The notes beneath the pieces were generated by a model that had not been told where the DNA came from, searched no databases, and was given only the letters and a program-made list of their open reading frames with translations. A stretch of DNA of 64,000 nucleotides from Stramonita haemastoma (lineage: Eukaryota > Mollusca > Gastropoda > Neogastropoda > Muricidae). This document shows, one piece after another, positions 60,270-64,000 of this stretch (its first letter is position 1; the number at the start of each line of letters is the position of its first letter). The stretch lies in assembly GCA_030674155.1 (NCBI GenBank), contig CM060318.1:70115065-70179064 (forward strand), read 5' to 3'. Made by a program: the position numbers and the translations under genes.

Positions 60270-60840
60270 CATTTATTTTCTGTTCAAAACCACGGCTTGT
60301 TTGACAAATCTGTTTATAACCAGGACTTGTGGTTTGACTAATATGTTTAAAACCTGGACTTGTCATTTGACAAATCTGTTTATAACCAGGACTTGTCTTT
60401 TGACCAATCTGTTTAAAATCAGGACTTGCCGTTTGATATTCAATCTGTTTATAACAAAGGCTTGTGGTTTGACAAATCTGTTTAAAACAAAGGCTTGTCG
60501 TTTGACCAATCTGTTTAAAACAAGGGTTTGTTGTTTGATGGCTGTTTAAAACAAGGGTTTGTTGTTTGATCGGGCTGTTTAAAACCAGGACCTGACATGT
60601 GATCCATCTGTTTAAAACCAAGTTGGGTATCTTGACCTATCTGTTTAAACCGAGACCAAGGATTTGATCAACCTTTTAGTACCTGGACCTATGGCTAGGC
60701 CAATCTGTTTAAAACAGAGAGTTAAGGCTTGACCAATATGCCTAAAACCCAGACCTATGGTTTGTCTAACAAATCTATCTAAAAGCGGGACCTGTGTTTT
60801 GTGTGACTAGTCTGTTCAATTGCCAAGACCAAGACCTATT
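60270..60840. repeat. about 34-bp degenerate minisatellite
   Basis: About 15 units of the type GTTTGACCAATCTGTTTAAA-ACCAGGACTTGTG. The first units alternate TTTATAACC and TTTAAAACC; units become more diverged towards the right end. Confidence 0.85.
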
Positions 60841-61138
60841 TAGACACTGAAAAAAACAGGCAGTCGAATAAAACTATTCTGCGACTTGTTTTGAAAGAAC
60901 TGACTCCACATTCTAGGTATAGCCTCTCACTTGTAACCCACTTGTCTGTTAATTTGTGTTAATGGAGTATGGCTGATCATTCAGTGTTTGTCTGCTCTTT
61001 TTCCTTTTATCTTCCTTCTTGTTTTTCATCAGCTGTTGATGATAGTATGACAGACTACTCCTTCAAGTCCCTTCTCGTACCAGTCACTCTTTTGCTCATG
61101 AACGATGCTGTTGCAAAGGGTGTGTAGTTTATCATTTT

Positions 61139-61487
61139 TTAAAATTTAATTTTCTTTTATTTCGAGGTTAACGGAATAATCACACATGTGCTTTTTTTTT
61201 ACACTCAGTTCCCCTGTGCATGCAGTTTTGTAAATTTTGTCATCTGTCCCCAGCAGCACAATTGGCCTACTCTTTTGAAAGAGGATACAGGTTTAAATGT
61301 GTACACAAGACGTTCTAAGGGAGTTCGCACACAGGACTTCATATTCTCATCTGAAGGACTTTCAGCACTAATTTTAACTCCTGAGGGAAAACCCCAATTT
61401 GAACTGGGCGTCTAACTCGGTGGTGGCTCGAACCTGGTACCGTCAGATCGGCGAGTTGCAGTGCTCTAACCACCCGTTATCCCACGC
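61139..61487 (-). mobile_element. full-length tRNA-headed SINE (family A)
   Basis: Head on the minus strand: GGTGGTTAGAGCACTGCAAC and CCAGGTTCGAGCCACC (A and B boxes). The body and A-rich tail are the same as at 27983-28322. Its head also abuts a (TG)n-rich tract. Confidence 0.7.
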
Positions 61488-61495
61488 GTACGCGC

Positions 61496-62042
<547 letters not shown>

Positions 62043-62395
62043 GACATATTTTGTCAGGGAAAAGGGAGTTGTTTGTTTTCTTTTCGGTGCTTTTTTTTGG
62101 GAAGGGGGGGGGGGGGGGGGAGGGCACTCGCCCTTGAGCCATACATTCTCTCCTGCAGTGCATTTTGACCTCTACCCCGGCACAATAATTTCTACAACTG
62201 CTGATAACTCCCACTGCGGCATGTTGCGCCGCCTAGATACACGGCTATGACTTTAGTATGCTGAAGGCCATCCACTGTCAGAACTGTCATTGTCAGCCAG
62301 CTTGATACATATTTCATATACGGCCTTCATATCATGTCAAACACTGTCCATTGTTTGTTGTTTAAAAAAAAAGTATTTATATTAAAAGAATTCTT

Positions 62396-62431
<36 letters not shown>

Positions 62432-62635
62432 CTTTCAATTGTTATCTTTGCTTAAATTTCAATTTTCCCACGGTGGCATCACCGCAGGTGTAATAACTAT
62501 GTTCAATAATTTGAATAAATGCCAAGTTGTCCTGCCCGCAACTCTATCTAGTTGATGCTTTGATCATCTTAAGAACTATACATTCGGGCGCATCCGAGTT
62601 AACAAGTCCGGGTTTAAATTTACAGGGGAAGGAAG

Positions 62636-62985
62636 AGGGGGGGGGGGGGGGGGGGCGTGAATTTTGGACTGTTCATGGCGAGAGCGTGTCGCCACAAGAG
62701 CAGCGCCATCCATCTAAAAAAAAAAAAGCTCCTTGCTGCATGTGTATTTGCTACCCCATGAGAGGGCTTTTACTATATAATTTTGCCAGAAACTACTCAT
62801 TTGTTGCCGTGGGTTCTTTCACGTGTGCTGAATGTGCTTCGGTTTATCGTATCACCCAAGAGACTAACAACGTGACCGCCACTTAAGCCCTACTGGATAG
62901 GGGCAAAGCTCGGGCTTAAATGGGGATCGAACCGGTTCTTCTCAATTTCTAGGCAGGTGCGTAACCTCTAGACCACAAACCAATT
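62636..62985 (-). mobile_element. tRNA-headed SINE (family D)
   Basis: Head on the minus strand: GTGGTCTAGAGGTTACGCAC with AACCGGTTCGATCCCC (A and B boxes). The body, given on the plus strand, includes TTGTTGCCGTGGGTTC, GCCACAAGAGCAGCGCCAT and GCGAGAGCGTGTCGCC. A poly-G tract lies at its 3' end. Confidence 0.65.
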
Positions 62986-63275
62986 CCTTTTGTTGTTGTA
63001 AGCATGCATGCAAAAATAAAATGTATTAGGCATATCTAGAAGTTGAAGCATGCACTTCAGAATTTTGTAAATCATATCAAGAGTGTTGTGGATGGCGGGG
63101 AAAAGATACGACATGCACTCGAGGTCCATTCCTTTTTTTTGGTGTTGCAAGCATGCATGCAAAAATAAAATGTATTACGCATATCTAGAAGTTCAAGCAT
63201 GCACTTCAGAGTTTAGTAAATCATATCAAGAGTGTTGTGGATGGCGGGGAAAAGATACGACATGCACTCGAGGGT
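62984..63275 (+). repeat. tandem direct duplication, unit about 147 bp
   Basis: Two adjacent copies (62984-63128 and 63129-63275) share GCATGCATGCAAAAATAAAA, GTTGTGGATGGCGGGGAAAA and GATACGACATGCACTCGAGG with only a few differences. Confidence 0.85.
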
Positions 63276-63775
63276 TCCTTTGCGCGCTGTCACTGGTAAA
63301 TTATGTCTCGACAAACGTTTTCAGAAAAAAATGGCCCTCTGGCTTTCTCTACACTGCGTGGGTGTGAAAATGAGCCTACGCCATACTTTCAAAGACAATG
63401 ACAGTTCCAGACACAAGAAGAAGACCCAAAAGCTGACTGTGGTGGATGTATGCGATGCACCGGGGAAGGCGTTCAGAGAAAACCATTTATCAACTGTATT
63501 GCAGTAAAGTTCTAAGAACTGCAGCGAAAAGTGTCACAAACCAAGGCAACAAAGGGTAGTATCCGGGTTAGCTTTGGGGAGAGGGATGAAGGGCACTGAA
63601 GGACAGGCGTCAAAAACAGTGTGCAGGAGAAAAACAGACAACTGCCCCACCTTACGTATACGCTCCCACGAAACACCCTATGCAAATCAGACCCCCCCCA
63701 AAAAAAAGCAAGAGCACTGTATACTTTTGCATTACATTAAATTACACATCCTGTTGCCTTCTCGATCGAGAGCAG

Positions 63776-63952
<177 letters not shown>

Positions 63953-64000
63953 GAAACGAAAATAACGGATAGTGGTACGAGTGTGAAACAAAACTAATGC

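Noticed and set aside
63083..63507. Two overlapping plus-strand frames starting MLWMAGKRYDMHSR
   Set aside because: The shared start comes from the tandem duplication; no family match or splice context.

Overview
The window is an animal nuclear genome fragment, AT-rich, with split genes, GT-AG introns and very many long (TG)n/(CA)n and (GA)n microsatellites. Several tRNA-headed SINE families, a MITE and minisatellites are also present. Protein divergence and repeat style suggest a lophotrochozoan, most likely a gastropod mollusc; that placement is inference. No prokaryotic features, rRNA genes, CRISPR arrays or intact mobile-element coding regions were seen.

Two protein-coding genes can be read with confidence, both on the minus strand, head to tail. 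(1) At 54468-34324 lies a complete Milton/TRAK (trafficking kinesin-binding protein) homologue. It has 15 coding exons whose phases join into a 967-residue reading frame. It keeps the HAP1_N coiled coil, the dynein-binding CC1 box (AARIG), a Spindly-like motif and the Milton C-terminal blocks. Its 245-residue N-terminus, from one exon, is not recognisable. (2) At about 22300 down to the left part of the window lies the 5' end of an RBBP6-type gene. It has a probable 5'UTR exon with YY1-like and ZNF143-like promoter motifs, then two exons encoding the DWNN ubiquitin-like domain. The zinc knuckle, RING and later exons are not found and presumably lie left of the window.

Layout. 1-16.9 kb: RBBP6 intronic or unassigned sequence with a large compound microsatellite (8.7-9.3 kb), one MITE copy and two weak candidate exons. 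17-22.3 kb: RBBP6 5' part with SINE fragments and a long inverted SINE pair (20.3-21.4 kb). 22.6-34.3 kb: intergenic, with a LINE tail, second MITE copy, tRNA-headed SINEs, and two orphan exon-like segments at 31.0 and 29.0 kb that share a reading phase. 34.3-54.5 kb: TRAK gene, introns packed with microsatellites and three minisatellites. 54.5-64 kb: TRAK promoter (CpG-rich, about 54.7-54.95 kb) and repeat-rich upstream DNA without a recognisable gene.

The most interesting observation is that at least four TRAK 3' splice sites (exons 2, 6, 8, 12) have a (UG)n tract in place of a normal polypyrimidine tract, up to about 100 nt long. This suggests splicing sensitive to UG-binding proteins and to repeat-length polymorphism. 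No clearly new biological system is visible; other findings are repeat architecture and candidate exons that need transcript data.
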